From: Bacillota bacterium
GTDB lineage: Bacteria > Bacillota > Clostridia > Acetivibrionales > DSM-1351
Assembly: GCA_023433945.1 (NCBI GenBank)
Contig: JAEYTP010000075.1
Location: 1 to 64,000 of the forward strand
Reading direction: 5' to 3'
DNA: 64,000 bases
Shown: positions 8,848 to 17,695 of the stretch, piece after piece
How positions within the stretch are numbered: the stretch's first letter is position 1
How the letters are laid out: every line of letters starts with the position of its first letter
Position numbers and translations under genes: made by a program
The notes under the pieces: model-generated
The model's input: only the letters and a program-made list of their open reading frames with translations
The model's database searches: none
Told to the model about the DNA's origin: nothing

Positions 8848-9960
8848 CTAAATATATTTGCTTACTAATTTTTGCATTTGCTCAAATTTTTCTTCCATAT
8901 CAGCAACCAGCTTAAACTGAGTTCTGCATCTGTCGAGATTATGACCCTCTCTGTGAATTTTAAAATATGTATCACCTGATAGATAATCAGTTAAAAATCT
9001 TATGCCACATTCATAAGTCATTATCTTTGCTGCATGTGGTAAATGTAATAGCTCTGTTTTTGTCAGACTGCTTCCGGCAGAAAAAAGAAAGCCCTTGGTA
9101 AATTGTTCGTAGAGGTTTATATCCATCCAAACCTTGGATAAATCCTTTTCATCCTCCTCACCTGTGTTAGCTCCAGCACGTATAGCATCTCCAAAATCAT
9201 ATAGTGATATGCCTGGCATAACAGTGTCTAAATCTACTACACAAATACCCTCTCCTGTTTTATCATCTATCATAACATTATTAAACTTAGTATCATTATG
9301 TGTTACACGAAGAGGTAATTCGCCCTTTTCCAGTAGATCAACGAGGAGAATTACCTCCTCATATCGCTTTATTGCAAAGTCAATTTCCTGCTTTACATCT
9401 TTGGCTCGATTAACCACATCTTTCTCAATGGCCTTAATCAATGTAGCATATCTCAGCTTTGTATTATGAAAGTTTTCAATTGTTTCATATAATGTTTCGG
9501 CTGGATAATCGCTCAACAATTTTTGAAAGTTTCCAAAGGCCTTGCCTGCGTTGTAAAGATGCTCAGGCTTCTCTACAAGTTGGTATGTCCTAGCATCCTC
9601 TATAAATGCGTAAGCCCTCCAAAAATCACCACTGTCACTTTTATAGAAGCTTTTCCCATCATTTGCAGGAATTAGGTTCAGTGTTTCTCTATCTGGATTC
9701 CCACCATTTTCAATGATTTTTTTGCGTAAAAAGGAGGTTACACCCTGAATATTTTCCATAAGCTTTTCGGGACTCTTGAATATGCTATTATTTATTCTTT
9801 GGAGGATATATCGAATCATTTCACCATTTTGCATTCTAAAATATACAGCATATGTATCATTTATATGTCCAAAGCCATATGATTCACTTCTGACAAAGCT
9901 TCCATTAAAACAAAAATTCTTTATAATATTTTCAAAATCATATTTTTTATTATCCTTCAT
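8848..9960 (-). CDS. nahK: N-acetylhexosamine 1-kinase (NahK-like phosphotransferase)
   Basis: APH/choline-kinase-fold enzyme; NahK makes GlcNAc-1-P and GalNAc-1-P from ATP for the lacto-N-biose/galacto-N-biose pathway. Visible marks: GFGHINDTYAVYF near the nucleotide loop, LRVTHNDTKFNNVMID (catalytic HND loop, near 230) and CVVDLDTVMPGISLYDFGDAIR (metal Asp, near 255). A GTG at 9981 could add seven residues, but the ATG at 9958-9960 has TGGAGGTAGCTCA in front, so I use it (370 residues). galE lies 95 bp upstream and probably shares a transcript, which supports the pathway call. No uridylyltransferase or phosphorylase gene is in the window. Confidence 0.87.
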   Translation of the reverse strand: MKDNKKYDFENIIKNFCFNGSFVRSESYGFGHINDTYAVYFRMQNGEMIRYILQRINNSIFKSPEKLMENIQGVTSFLRKKIIENGGNPDRETLNLIPANDGKSFYKSDSGDFWRAYAFIEDARTYQLVEKPEHLYNAGKAFGNFQKLLSDYPAETLYETIENFHNTKLRYATLIKAIEKDVVNRAKDVKQEIDFAIKRYEEVILLVDLLEKGELPLRVTHNDTKFNNVMIDDKTGEGICVVDLDTVMPGISLYDFGDAIRAGANTGEEDEKDLSKVWMDINLYEQFTKGFLFSAGSSLTKTELLHLPHAAKIMTYECGIRFLTDYLSGDTYFKIHREGHNLDRCRTQFKLVADMEEKFEQMQKLVSKYI

Positions 9961-9999
9961 TGAGCTACCTCCAGTATTCACCTTGATTCCCTCTATTTA

Positions 10000-10123
10000 T
10001 CATAACCATTTGGATTGCATACCTGCCAGTTCCAGGAGTCCTTGCACATATCTTCTATCCCTCATAACCATCTGGATTACATACCTGCCAGTTCCAGGAG
10101 TCCTTGCACATATCTTCTATCCC
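10000..10123 (-). repeat. 62-bp tandem duplication spanning the galE 3' end
   Basis: Copies at 10062-10123 (inside galE) and 10000-10061 (downstream) differ at two bases. Since 62 is not a multiple of three, the second copy is out of frame and galE now stops at 10055. The frame that would join GalE to the outer copy ends NPNGYDK with a stop at 9993-9995, which is the likely ancestral terminus. Confidence 0.9.
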
Positions 10124-11068
10124 TTTTTCTGCGCTCCAACCCAATTCTTTCTTTGCCTTTGATGGGTCAGCATAGCAGGCAGCTATATCGCCCGGTCTTC
10201 TCGCTACAATTTTATAAGGTATTTCTCTTTGTGCGGTTTTAGCAAAAGCATTTATAACTTCTAAAACAGTGTAACCTGTACCAGTTCCAAGATTGTATGT
10301 CACAACCCCTGGATTGCTTTTTAGTTTTTCTAGTGCCTTGAGATGCCCTAAAACCAAATCAACAACATGAATATAGTCTCTGACACCTGTTCCATCTGAT
10401 GTAGGATAATCATCTCCATAAACACTTAACTTTTGGAGCTTGCCTATTGCAACCTGAGTAATATATGGTACCAGGTTATTGGGTATGCCCTTTGGATTTT
10501 CTCCTATTTTGCCGCTTACATGGGCTCCTATTGGATTAAAATATCTCAATATAGCTATATTCCATGAATTGTCAGCGGTGTGTAAATCCCTTAATATTTC
10601 CTCTATCATTAACTTAGTTCTGCCATAAGGATTAGTGGCTGACAACGGAAAGTCCTCCGAAATTGGTACTTTATGTGGATTCCCATATACTGTTGCGGAT
10701 GAACTAAAAACAAGATTTTTAACTCCATACTTGTTCATTACTTCACATAAAATTAGTGTGCCTGTGATATTATTTTGGTAATATCTAAGCGGCTGAGTGA
10801 CCGACTCTCCTACTGCTTTTAAACCAGCAAAATGCATTACTGCATCAATTTCTTCTTTTTTAAATATCTCCTCTAATGCATCCTTGTCAAGTAAATCATT
10901 CTTATAGAATTTCAATGTTCTTCCCGTTATTTCCTCGACCCTCTTCAAAGCTTCTTCATTACTATTACTAAGATTATCTATTACCACGACCTCATAACCT
11001 GACTTCAAAAGCTCTACGCAGGCGTGGCTTCCAATGTATCCGGCTCCACCAGTTACTAAAATTGACAT
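10055..11068 (-). CDS. galE: UDP-glucose/UDP-galactose 4-epimerase
   Basis: Extended short-chain dehydrogenase interconverting UDP-Glc and UDP-Gal, and often the N-acetyl forms, with bound NAD. Visible: nucleotide site [11 protein letters not shown] (residues 5-15), [11 protein letters not shown] with the catalytic Ser/Thr, [11 protein letters not shown] with YxxxK, and RYFNPIGAH. 337 residues, normal length. AGGAGGTAAAA precedes ATG. The last residues (DGYEG) were rewritten by the 62-bp duplication; this is past the catalytic core, so activity should be kept. First gene of the galE-nahK-ROK-PIG-L block, divergent from the AraC regulator. Confidence 0.95.
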   Translation of the reverse strand: MSILVTGGAGYIGSHACVELLKSGYEVVVIDNLSNSNEEALKRVEEITGRTLKFYKNDLLDKDALEEIFKKEEIDAVMHFAGLKAVGESVTQPLRYYQNNITGTLILCEVMNKYGVKNLVFSSSATVYGNPHKVPISEDFPLSATNPYGRTKLMIEEILRDLHTADNSWNIAILRYFNPIGAHVSGKIGENPKGIPNNLVPYITQVAIGKLQKLSVYGDDYPTSDGTGVRDYIHVVDLVLGHLKALEKLKSNPGVVTYNLGTGTGYTVLEVINAFAKTAQREIPYKIVARRPGDIAACYADPSKAKKELGWSAEKGIEDMCKDSWNWQVCNPDGYEG

Positions 11069-11160
11069 TTTTACCTCCTATTTTTCACCCTTCTCTTATA
11101 TACATTTTAAAATGGCTGACTTAATATTTATTTATCAATTAAGTCAATTTATTTAGACTT

Positions 11161-11305
11161 TTGGACTATAAACATTGCTTGGTCTTACCTCTATGACTAT
11201 AACTGGCTTTGACATACATTGGTACTATAAAAACTGCTTGCCTTAACTTTATTACTATAACTTCACTTTGATATACATTTGGAACTATAAACATTGCTTC
11301 ACTTA
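11161..11305. repeat. Tandem repeat, 59-bp unit, in the galE/araC divergent promoter region
   Basis: Two full copies (11161-11219 and 11220-11278) and half of a third (11279-11305) share the order TATAAACATTGCTT, a variable part, TGACTATAACT and TTTGAYATACATT. The tract lies between the two divergent genes and could hold operator sites. Confidence 0.7.
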
Positions 11306-11343
11306 GGCTATAATATAGTAAAGATAAGTACTGTGAGGTTAAA

Positions 11344-12237
11344 ATGGATTACGAAAAAACTACTCTAGTAGAACAAATAGTCATAAAAAAAATAGTTTCA
11401 ATACATTATTTTGAGTATGCTAAAGATTATGTTTTTGAAGGAGAAAAGCATGATTTCTGGGAATTTGTATACGTTGACAAAGGGGAAGTCGAGGTTATGG
11501 CTGACTCTCTAGGTCTAGAGCTAAAACAAGGTGAAATTATATTTCATAAGCCCAATGAATTCCATAATGTTTGGGCAAACGGAAAAGTTGCGCCTAACCT
11601 CATAATTGTATCCTTTGAATGTAAATCTCCTGCAATCAAATATTTTGAAAATAAGATACTGAAAATAAGTGATTTTGAAAAAAACCTCCTTGCGCAAATT
11701 ATTAATGAAGCCAAAGAGGCCTATACCTCGGAGCTAGATATTACCTATCTTAAAAAGCTAGAGAAGAAGAAATATCCCCTTTTTGGCTGTGAGCAGTTAA
11801 TCAAAATATATCTCGAACAATTATTAATAAGTATGATTCGTAAGGGTAACAGTGTAAATAGTAATAGCAGGCTCTCAACGGCAATCAAGGAAAGATCTGA
11901 TAGTGATTTAGTACATAGAATAACTAATTTCTTATATGAAAACATTACGAAAAAGCTTACTTTTGATGATGTTTGCAGGTTTTCTGGCCTCAGCAGGACA
12001 AGCCTTAAGGTTTTATTTAAAGATAATGTTGGAATGGGAGTGATGGAATACTACAAAAAGCTTAAAATCCAAGAATCAAAAAACATAATGCGAGAAGGAA
12101 ATTATAATTTTACGCAAATATCAGAGATTTTGGGATATGCTTCTATCCACTATTTTTCAAGGCATTTTAAAAACGAAACAGGTATGACACCCTCACAATA
12201 TGTATTATCAGTCAAAGCCAAAGCAACTAAACTATGA
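11344..12237 (+). CDS. AraC family transcriptional regulator with cupin sensor domain
   Basis: 297 residues: N-terminal cupin-like ligand domain (HDFWEFVYVDKGEVEV, then GEIIFHKPNEFHNVW) and a C-terminal double helix-turn-helix of the AraC type (LTFDDVCRFSGLSRTSLKVLFK near 200 and FTQISEILGYASIHYFSRHFK ending GMTPSQYV). It is divergently placed 275 bp from galE, so control of the galE-nahK-ROK-PIG-L block by a sugar ligand is likely but inferred. The start follows TGTGAGGTTAAA. Confidence 0.88.
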   Translation: MDYEKTTLVEQIVIKKIVSIHYFEYAKDYVFEGEKHDFWEFVYVDKGEVEVMADSLGLELKQGEIIFHKPNEFHNVWANGKVAPNLIIVSFECKSPAIKYFENKILKISDFEKNLLAQIINEAKEAYTSELDITYLKKLEKKKYPLFGCEQLIKIYLEQLLISMIRKGNSVNSNSRLSTAIKERSDSDLVHRITNFLYENITKKLTFDDVCRFSGLSRTSLKVLFKDNVGMGVMEYYKKLKIQESKNIMREGNYNFTQISEILGYASIHYFSRHFKNETGMTPSQYVLSVKAKATKL

Positions 12238-12373
12238 TGGAAAAACAATTTCCCTTCTTGCACCGAGACTCGCTTTGGACATATTAGGGGATTTAAACGA
12301 ACAGCTAAACTCAAATACATTTGACAAAAATATAATAAGTTATATGCAATAATAAGTAGCCATACTATAGTTG

Positions 12374-12811
12374 CTACAGCCATTGTATGAATGCGGTTTT
12401 ATCCTCCGAATTGTACCCTGCTCTTCTGTAGAAATTCAAGGTGCTGTCCTTCTTGCTGCCTGTCATTAGCATTATTTTATAACAATTCTTATCAATAGCA
12501 ATTTTTTTAGCATATTCTAATACAGCTGTTGCAAGACCTTTATTTCGGTAGTCTTCATGTGTAACTACATTCTCTATCAAGGCGTATGGTCTTTGATTAT
12601 TAGTGAGATTAGGAACAATAATCATTACGCAAGAGGAAATTATTTTATTATCTTCTTTACTAATAAATATGTAATGATTTTTATCGTTCAGTATGTCGTT
12701 CCATATATCAAGCAGTTTATCATCTATATCCGGCAATTTATTATCATGCAATTGCGTATATAGTGAAAGTAATCCATTTAGGTCATTATTGTCAGCAATT
12801 TGTATCTGCAT
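12374..12811 (-). CDS. GNAT family N-acetyltransferase
   Basis: 145 residues with a GNAT fold: a central strand ALIENVVTHEDYRNKGLATAVLEYA with the acetyl-CoA loop (R-N-K-G-L-A, near 95) and a closing KIMLMTGSKKDSTLNFYRRAGY. Acceptor unknown. GGAGTGGAGGG precedes ATG. The GrpB-family gene ends 35 bp upstream, so the two are probably co-transcribed. Confidence 0.85.
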   Translation of the reverse strand: MQIQIADNNDLNGLLSLYTQLHDNKLPDIDDKLLDIWNDILNDKNHYIFISKEDNKIISSCVMIIVPNLTNNQRPYALIENVVTHEDYRNKGLATAVLEYAKKIAIDKNCYKIMLMTGSKKDSTLNFYRRAGYNSEDKTAFIQWL

Positions 12812-12845
12812 TTTTTCCCTCCACTCCTTACAAACACTCGATTCC

Positions 12846-13433
12846 TTACAAGCACTCTGTCTTATATCTTTTAGAAAACTCTATCCTTGCTTTTTGAGTG
12901 CATTCTGCAATAAAACTAGATTTTCCACTGGTATAAGCATCCCTATTGTGCTCATACTGGATTTTTAGCGTTAGCTTGAGCAATGCATACTCCGACGCAA
13001 TATCACCATGTGCAATTAGATAATCCCTGAAGTATAGCTCATCCCAATCCTCATGATATCGAACATGAAGATGATATACTTTTTCCGCAAAACCATGCTC
13101 TGTGTACCCTTTATTAAATATCAGGTTGAGTTTATCCTTTTCACTATGCATTAGTATCCAACAATCTTGCTTGAGCAATTTGCTTAATAACTCTACATCA
13201 GCATTACTTTTTAGCTCCAACAAAATATCAACTGTTGGCTTTGCAATAAGTCCATTGACTGCTGTGCTACCTATATGATTTATACGGGCTATATCTATTT
13301 TATTTAATAAATTTTGAAGCCTTTTCTCTTCTTCTTTATACCAGTTTATACACTCTGGATTATGGTCTCTAAGAATGATAGGAAATAACCGCCATAATTC
13401 CTCTAGGGACATTTCACTCAGCTCTTTTTGCAT
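12846..13433 (-). CDS. GrpB family (UPF0157) protein, nucleotidyltransferase-like
   Basis: The GrpB family has a nucleotidyltransferase fold and is often fused to kinases; biochemical function is poorly known. Seen here: INHIGSTAVNGLIAKPTVDILLEL (the GSTAV...KPTVDI signature, near 60) and YHLHVRYHEDWDELYFRDYLIAH (near 125). I take the ATG at 13431-13433 (MQKELSEM) because GGAGG lies 4 nt before it; an upstream ATG at 13451 would add six residues. About 195 residues, typical length. Confidence 0.85.
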   Translation of the reverse strand: MQKELSEMSLEELWRLFPIILRDHNPECINWYKEEEKRLQNLLNKIDIARINHIGSTAVNGLIAKPTVDILLELKSNADVELLSKLLKQDCWILMHSEKDKLNLIFNKGYTEHGFAEKVYHLHVRYHEDWDELYFRDYLIAHGDIASEYALLKLTLKIQYEHNRDAYTSGKSSFIAECTQKARIEFSKRYKTECL

Positions 13434-13589
13434 ATAACCTCCACACACCATAAAATTCCTTGTAATATTATACCGCCTTTATAACTTATATGCAGCTATT
13501 TATTATATTGCTATTTATAATGCAGCGATTTATAATGCCATTTATTTGTATATAAGTATTTTAATGCATTATATAATCGCTGATACAAC

Positions 13590-14306
13590 CCAAATCCAGA
13601 CCACTTTGGACTGGGCACTTCACGTTCGTAACGAGTTTGGGACCTAAATTGCTCTTTTTTGGCTGTTTAGGTCCCAAATTTGGATTGCACTGTGCCAAAT
13701 CCCACTTTTTCAGGGGTATATACCCTCTCTGTTCTTGAGTTTGGGACCTAAACCTCGCTTTTTGAGCAATTTAGGTCCCAATTTTAGGTTGCACTGTGCC
13801 AAATCCGACTTTTTCAGGGGGTATATACCCTCTCTGTTCTTGAGTTTGGGACCTAAACTGCTCCTTTTTAGGCTTTTTAGGTCCCAAATTTGGATTACAC
13901 TGTGCCAAATCCCACTTTTTCAGGGGGTATATACCCTCTCTGTTCTTGAGTTTGGGACCTAGACGCTCTTTTTTGGCAATTTAGGTCCCAAACTTGTATT
14001 GCACTGTGCCAAATGAAACTTTTACGGGGGTATATACCCCTCCCTTTTCTTGAGTTTGGGACCTAAACCTCGCTTTTTGGGCAATTTAGGTCCCAATTTT
14101 AGCCTGCGCTGTGCCAAATCCGACTTTTACAGGGGGTATATACCCCCTCTGTTCTTGATTTTGGGACCTAAACCTCGCTTTTTGGGCAATTTAGGTCCCA
14201 ATTCTAGCCTGCACTGTGCCAAATCCGACTTTTACGGGGGTATATACCCCTCCATTTTCTTGAGTTTGGGACCTAAACCTCGCTTTTGGAGTAATTTAGG
14301 TCCCAA
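13590..14306. repeat. Seven-hairpin tandem array, ~104-bp unit, with nested palindromes
   Basis: Each unit has an inverted repeat TTGGGACCTAAA / TTTAGGTCCCAA around a 16-18-bp loop, at 13637-13677, 13741-13781, 13846-13887, 13952-13991, 14056-14096, 14161-14201 and 14266-14306 (spacing 104-106 bp). Between hairpins every spacer carries GCACTGTGC-like and GGGTATATACCC palindromes. Copies differ mainly in the hairpin loops and a few spacer bases. A weaker palindromic stretch at 13590-13636 may be a degenerate first unit. It fills a gene gap; open frames across it are low-complexity by-products. Confidence 0.92.
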
Positions 14307-14318
14307 ATAGAGGTAAAA

Positions 14319-14369
14319 CCAATAAAAAGTAAGCCCTACTTTTATATTAATATTAATAAGAGTAGGGCT
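14319..14369 (-). terminator. Probable terminator, minus strand, at the edge of the tandem array
   Basis: AGCCCTAC (14332-14339) pairs with GTAGGGCT (14362-14369); on the minus strand it is followed by ACTTTTTATTGG. It lies 277 bp past the HAD gene stop and could end that transcript before the array. Confidence 0.5.
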
Positions 14370-14394
14370 AACATATTATAGTGCTAATAGTTTT

Positions 14395-14640
14395 AATCAT
14401 CACACTTTGTAATTCTAGAATACCTTATTATGTTTCTTCGAATATCTTGTTATGTTTGCTTGAATGTCTTTTTATGTTTTCTCAAATATCTTATTATGTA
14501 ATCCTTAAAATCTTACTTTGTAATCCTAGGTCAATGGCACAAGAGGAACACCATGAGAGCAATCCAATTGAATACCCTATTTTGTTGTGCTTATATATCT
14601 TACTTTATTGCCTTTATGTATCCTAACTTTGTTGCTTTAA
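14395..14640. repeat. Degenerate repeat tract (ATCTTRTTATGTTT type)
   Basis: Imperfect copies of CGAATATCTTGTTATGTTTG and related TATCTTACTTTGTAATCC units, about 25-28 bp each, fill most of the gap before the HAD gene 3' end. No gene seen. Confidence 0.55.
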
Positions 14641-14645
14641 GTATC

Positions 14646-15275
14646 TTACTGTAGAAGTATTAATAAATCCCTAATGTCGTCGATCTTCATATCGTAATCT
14701 TTTACTCTTCCAAAGCCGTAACTAGCAAACACAAAAGGCACCTTTGCCTGCCTAGCACTGTTACAATCACCTTCAGTATCTCCCACATAGATTGGATGCT
14801 TAAGTTGATTTCTCTCAATAATCAGCTTAATATTTTCACCTTTCGATAATCCGGTAGCCCCTGCACTTTCGATATCCTTGAAATAGTGGCCCAGTTTGTG
14901 ATATTCCAGAAAAGCTTCTATGTATCCACAATGACAGTTGCTCACAATAAATAATGGGTAATGCTCCGCAAGCTTTTCCAGCGTTGACTCAAGATTATTA
15001 TATAGAATACCACCTTCTTTTAGTATCAAAGGATTTTCAGCCTCACAACAGATATTAACCAGATTCATCTGCTCCTCCTCAGTTAAATATGGAAAAAACT
15101 TCGCTCCTATTTCAGCGACCTGCAAACCTTGAACGCTTTTGTACATTTCGAGAGTTATTGATTCTTTTATTTCTTCTCTATCCTTCAATATCTTGTCCCA
15201 TGCACCGAATGTAATCTCAGTTGCATCCCAAAGAGTCCCATCCAGATCAAATATTATAGAATCTATTAAATTCAT
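14646..15275 (-). CDS. HAD-superfamily phosphatase (phosphoglycolate phosphatase-like)
   Basis: 209 residues with the four HAD motifs: IIFDLDGTLWDAT (nucleophile Asp, residue about 9), FIVSNCH (motif II Ser), a Lys in GLSKGENIKLII and VGDTEGDCNSARQA (motif IV). A helical cap lies between motifs I and II, so it belongs to subfamily I. Likely a small-molecule phosphatase; substrate not visible. Start after GGTGGGTGAAG. Confidence 0.82.
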   Translation of the reverse strand: MNLIDSIIFDLDGTLWDATEITFGAWDKILKDREEIKESITLEMYKSVQGLQVAEIGAKFFPYLTEEEQMNLVNICCEAENPLILKEGGILYNNLESTLEKLAEHYPLFIVSNCHCGYIEAFLEYHKLGHYFKDIESAGATGLSKGENIKLIIERNQLKHPIYVGDTEGDCNSARQAKVPFVFASYGFGRVKDYDMKIDDIRDLLILLQ

Positions 15276-15421
15276 TATTCTTCACCCACCTTATTTATCT
15301 TAGTATAAACTCGGTAAGTATAAAGTTAAAGCATAAAACTTAATATATTTACAACAATACTAATAAATCCTAATACTTTTTGTTATACTTTTTGTTAGAC
15401 TTAGCATATGTTCCCCTATAC

Positions 15422-15853
15422 TTACATCTCTTTGTCATATTTAACTCTATAAAAAATTCCACAGCCTATTACAAATAGATATGCAAAAACCAACAAAAGT
15501 ACTGCAACCATATCTGTACCCATTAAAGCATAAGAAAGCATTAGAGCTCCAAATACAAAAACCATAATATCATATGCCTTGGCTTTTGCCCGATTTACTA
15601 TTGCAATATTCCTCTCATCATTTTCGTTTATTTCCATCTGTTTCTTTATATCCGGGTGATTTTTAATTGTTCGTAACTTAATTATCTCTGCTATGCCCCC
15701 GCCAAATATACCACTTCCAAGTCCGACAAGAATATATGGAAGTGTTGACATTATTCCAGTAGGCTGCGAAATAGTTTTTAATAGAATTAACCCTGACACA
15801 AACATTAATATGCCGATAATAGTAATAATTATAGAATAAAAAGTCTTCTTCAT
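15422..15853 (-). CDS. Four-helix membrane protein paired with an Xre regulator
   Basis: 143 residues: hydrophobic helices at about 6-26, 38-56, 95-112 and 116-135, and a polar middle segment (KNHPDIKKQMEINENDERN). The segment with NDER resembles DUF2178-type proteins often found beside small Xre regulators. Function unknown. The ATG overlaps the regulator stop by 4 bp (ATGA), so translation is coupled. Confidence 0.7.
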   Translation of the reverse strand: MKKTFYSIIITIIGILMFVSGLILLKTISQPTGIMSTLPYILVGLGSGIFGGGIAEIIKLRTIKNHPDIKKQMEINENDERNIAIVNRAKAKAYDIMVFVFGALMLSYALMGTDMVAVLLLVFAYLFVIGCGIFYRVKYDKEM

Positions 15854-16053
15854 TTTCCATCCTCCTCATAGATAAAAATATCCTCAATACTCATATCAAA
15901 GTATCTTGCTATTTTGAAAGCAAGTATTATTGAGGGATTGTATCTTCCATTCTCTAATGATCCAATTGTTTGTCTTGAAACTTCAAGTGCTTCTGCTAAA
16001 TCTTCCTGTTTAATTCCATGCTGTTTACGAATTTCTTCTAGGCGATTTTTCAC
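15850..16053 (-). CDS. Xre family helix-turn-helix regulator
   Basis: 67 residues, almost all a Cro/CI-type HTH: LEEIRKQHGIKQEDLAEALE, then VSRQTIGSLENGRYNPSI and FKIARYFDMSIEDIFIYEED. This is the common YozG-like small regulator form. GTG start with AGGAGGTGCAAT in front. Two identical operator-like repeats overlap and flank its promoter, which points to autorepression. Confidence 0.9.
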   Translation of the reverse strand: MKNRLEEIRKQHGIKQEDLAEALEVSRQTIGSLENGRYNPSIILAFKIARYFDMSIEDIFIYEEDGK

Positions 16054-16086
16054 ATTGCACCTCCTAACTATAAGTATGTAAAGTTA

Positions 16087-16149
16087 GCTTTCCATTTTAG
16101 TATATTCTTGATATGTATAAATGTCAAGTATGCTTTCCATTTTTATATA
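16087..16149 (-). promoter_or_regulatory. Promoter and twin operators of the Xre/membrane-protein operon
   Basis: Reading the minus strand: TTGACA (16122-16127), 17-bp spacer, TATACT (16099-16104). A direct repeat GCTTTCCATTTT (plus strand) occurs at 16087-16098, on the downstream side of the -10, and at 16132-16143, just upstream of the -35. The repeats are 45 bp apart, about four helical turns. Confidence 0.75.
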
Positions 16150-16203
16150 TTAATATATATCAAGCAAAGCTTTGCACTGTGTTTAATTATTAGTACTATT
16201 TTT

Positions 16204-16614
16204 TTAAATAATATATTTCATATCGCCAAGGTGATATATTTCAATCATGAATTCAACAGTCTTTTTGCCCTTATAGTAAACGCCACTAAATTTGGAAATA
16301 TTGTAGCCGTATGTCTCATCAATGATTTCCAAATCCAACTCTTTGTACTTATATGAGAATTCTTCTAGTCTAAACCTCTTACCCTTAAGCCGAGAAAAAC
16401 TAGTATGAAACACGTATACACTGCAATAATCGAAGTCAACATTCTGGAACTCTATATATCCCTTAGTAGGTATACAGTCACCATTAGATAGATCATAATA
16501 TCCATCTTTAAAAATAAGCTTAACATTATTGGCATCTATTAATATTTTATGTATATGACAATCATGAAGGCTAAAAGGTAAATCAATTATATTGTTGCGT
16601 ATTATTTCTCTCAT
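16204..16614 (-). CDS. Hypothetical protein, 136 residues
   Basis: I do not recognise it. It is soluble, rich in aromatic residues and beta-prone (LPFSLHDCHIHKILID, VKLIFKDGYYDLSNG, GVYYKGKKTVEFMIEIYHLG). GGGGGTTACT precedes ATG, and codon use looks like its neighbours. Size and composition resemble small immunity-type proteins, but no toxin gene is adjacent, so I give no function. Confidence 0.6.
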   Translation of the reverse strand: MREIIRNNIIDLPFSLHDCHIHKILIDANNVKLIFKDGYYDLSNGDCIPTKGYIEFQNVDFDYCSVYVFHTSFSRLKGKRFRLEEFSYKYKELDLEIIDETYGYNISKFSGVYYKGKKTVEFMIEIYHLGDMKYII

Positions 16615-16678
16615 AGTAACCCCCTAAATCATTATTTTAAACTTAAGTAATCCTTTGTTTTAACTATTGTTTTAATTA

Positions 16679-16992
16679 TTATTTTAAGAATAAACCCTTG
16701 TATTTTTTACATTCATTCAAGATAATTTTCTTATACTTTAATATTAGTACTTTATCGATAAATCTACTAGAGCAGTAATGAAATCCTTGAAGGTAAGGGT
16801 ATAAACACTTAAGAGTAAAAGAAAGATCATTGATTTTTGTCAAATAATCATTCATGTATTTTAAGACCTCAAAGTCAGAATCTTTAAAGTCAGCGATAAA
16901 TATAAATTTATACTGTAAAAAAATAATAGGTAGCGCCTCATAGAATACTGTGAAGTTTACCCCACAAAATACTAATATAATTTCAATTATGA
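16679..16992 (-). pseudogene. Start-less open frame, possible gene remnant
   Basis: The reverse strand holds an open frame of about 100 codons without a normal start, reading like protein (YKFIFIADFKDSDFEVLKY, then FHYCSSRFIDKVLILKYKK). It begins just where the 84-residue membrane ORF stops, in another frame, so both may be pieces of one broken gene. It covers the 360-bp gap where no normal gene is present. Confidence 0.3.
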
Positions 16993-17241
16993 AAATTTCT
17001 CATCATCTTTAAGAATAGCTTTATATGTTGTTTGCTTATCATTATCATAATCGTATTTAAGAAGACAAGCATTTGCTGCTACGATTTCTCTATTAAGTAC
17101 GGTATTAGAAATGCTATGTAAATAAGTATTTTTATTAGTGCTGCTAGGACCGGTTTTAAACTGTAGAATTATCATTATAGATAAGCTCAAAAAAGTAATT
17201 ATTAAAAATAAAATAATAAAACGCCTTCTCACGATAAACAA
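16987..17241 (-). CDS. Small single-pass membrane protein, 84 residues
   Basis: Three basic residues, then a hydrophobic helix at about 8-28 (FIILFLIITFLSLSIMIIL) and a polar tail (NREIVAANACLLKYDYDNDK). No recognised family. The stop lies beside a start-less frame, so it may be the front half of a frameshifted gene. No strong ribosome binding site is seen (GGAAGGTTG at a distance). Confidence 0.45.
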   Translation of the reverse strand: MFIVRRRFIILFLIITFLSLSIMIILQFKTGPSSTNKNTYLHSISNTVLNREIVAANACLLKYDYDNDKQTTYKAILKDDEKFS

Positions 17242-17392
17242 CCTTCCATTAATTGGTATATATATTTAATTATATTAAGCGAATGAAGTTTTTTCAACCT
17301 CCCATTTTTGCAATTACTATAGAGAATTATTAGTCATAATAATACTCTGTGGGGGTAAAATGCCCAATAGTTTAAATAATAATAATATGAAC

Positions 17393-17421
17393 TTGACACC
17401 AACCACTATTGTTTATATAAT
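17393..17421 (+). promoter_or_regulatory. Promoter of the argS T-box transcript
   Basis: TTGACA at 17393-17398, 17-bp spacer, TATAAT at 17416-17421: a consensus vegetative promoter placing the start near 17428, just before the T-box. Confidence 0.85.
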
Positions 17422-17427
17422 GTTCCA

Positions 17428-17668
17428 AAATAGTTAAATTCTGTGAAGAGGAAAGTATCCTTATAAAATTTCTTACAGCGAGTCGGAATAGAGTGTAAGT
17501 CCGACAAGAAATTATCTGGAGAAAAGGGCCTCGGAGAAGCGACCTGAGCATTTAAGTAAAGGTACGTCGTTGACTGCGTTAAAGTTATGAGTGGGTTGAA
17601 AGTCAACCAACTAGAGTGGTACCACGGGATTTGTCCGTCTCTTATTATTTATAAGAGGCGGTTTTTTA
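17428..17668 (+). promoter_or_regulatory. T-box riboswitch leader of argS
   Basis: Transcription-terminating T-box that reads tRNA(Arg) charging. Seen: Stem I with AGTA and the apical GCGAGTCGG / GTAAGTCCGAC helix, the antiterminator core AGAGTGGTACCACGGGA near 17613-17629, and a terminator CCGTCTCTTAT / ATAAGAGGCGG (17635-17660) followed by TTTTTT. An AGA codon in GGAGAAAAGG on the 3' side of Stem I is a candidate specifier, inferred only. Confidence 0.9.
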
Positions 17669-17695
17669 TTATGTACTTTTGTTTGGAGGAGTATT

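Noticed and set aside
13590..14306. CRISPR array
   Set aside because: Unit is 104 bp with the palindrome as part of a long repeat, spacers are themselves repeated, and no cas genes are near.
13735..14310. Two plus-strand open frames of 75 and 86 codons with repeated LGPKPRF-type peptides
   Set aside because: They only translate the 104-bp hairpin array, lack ribosome binding sites and shift frame where the unit length changes.
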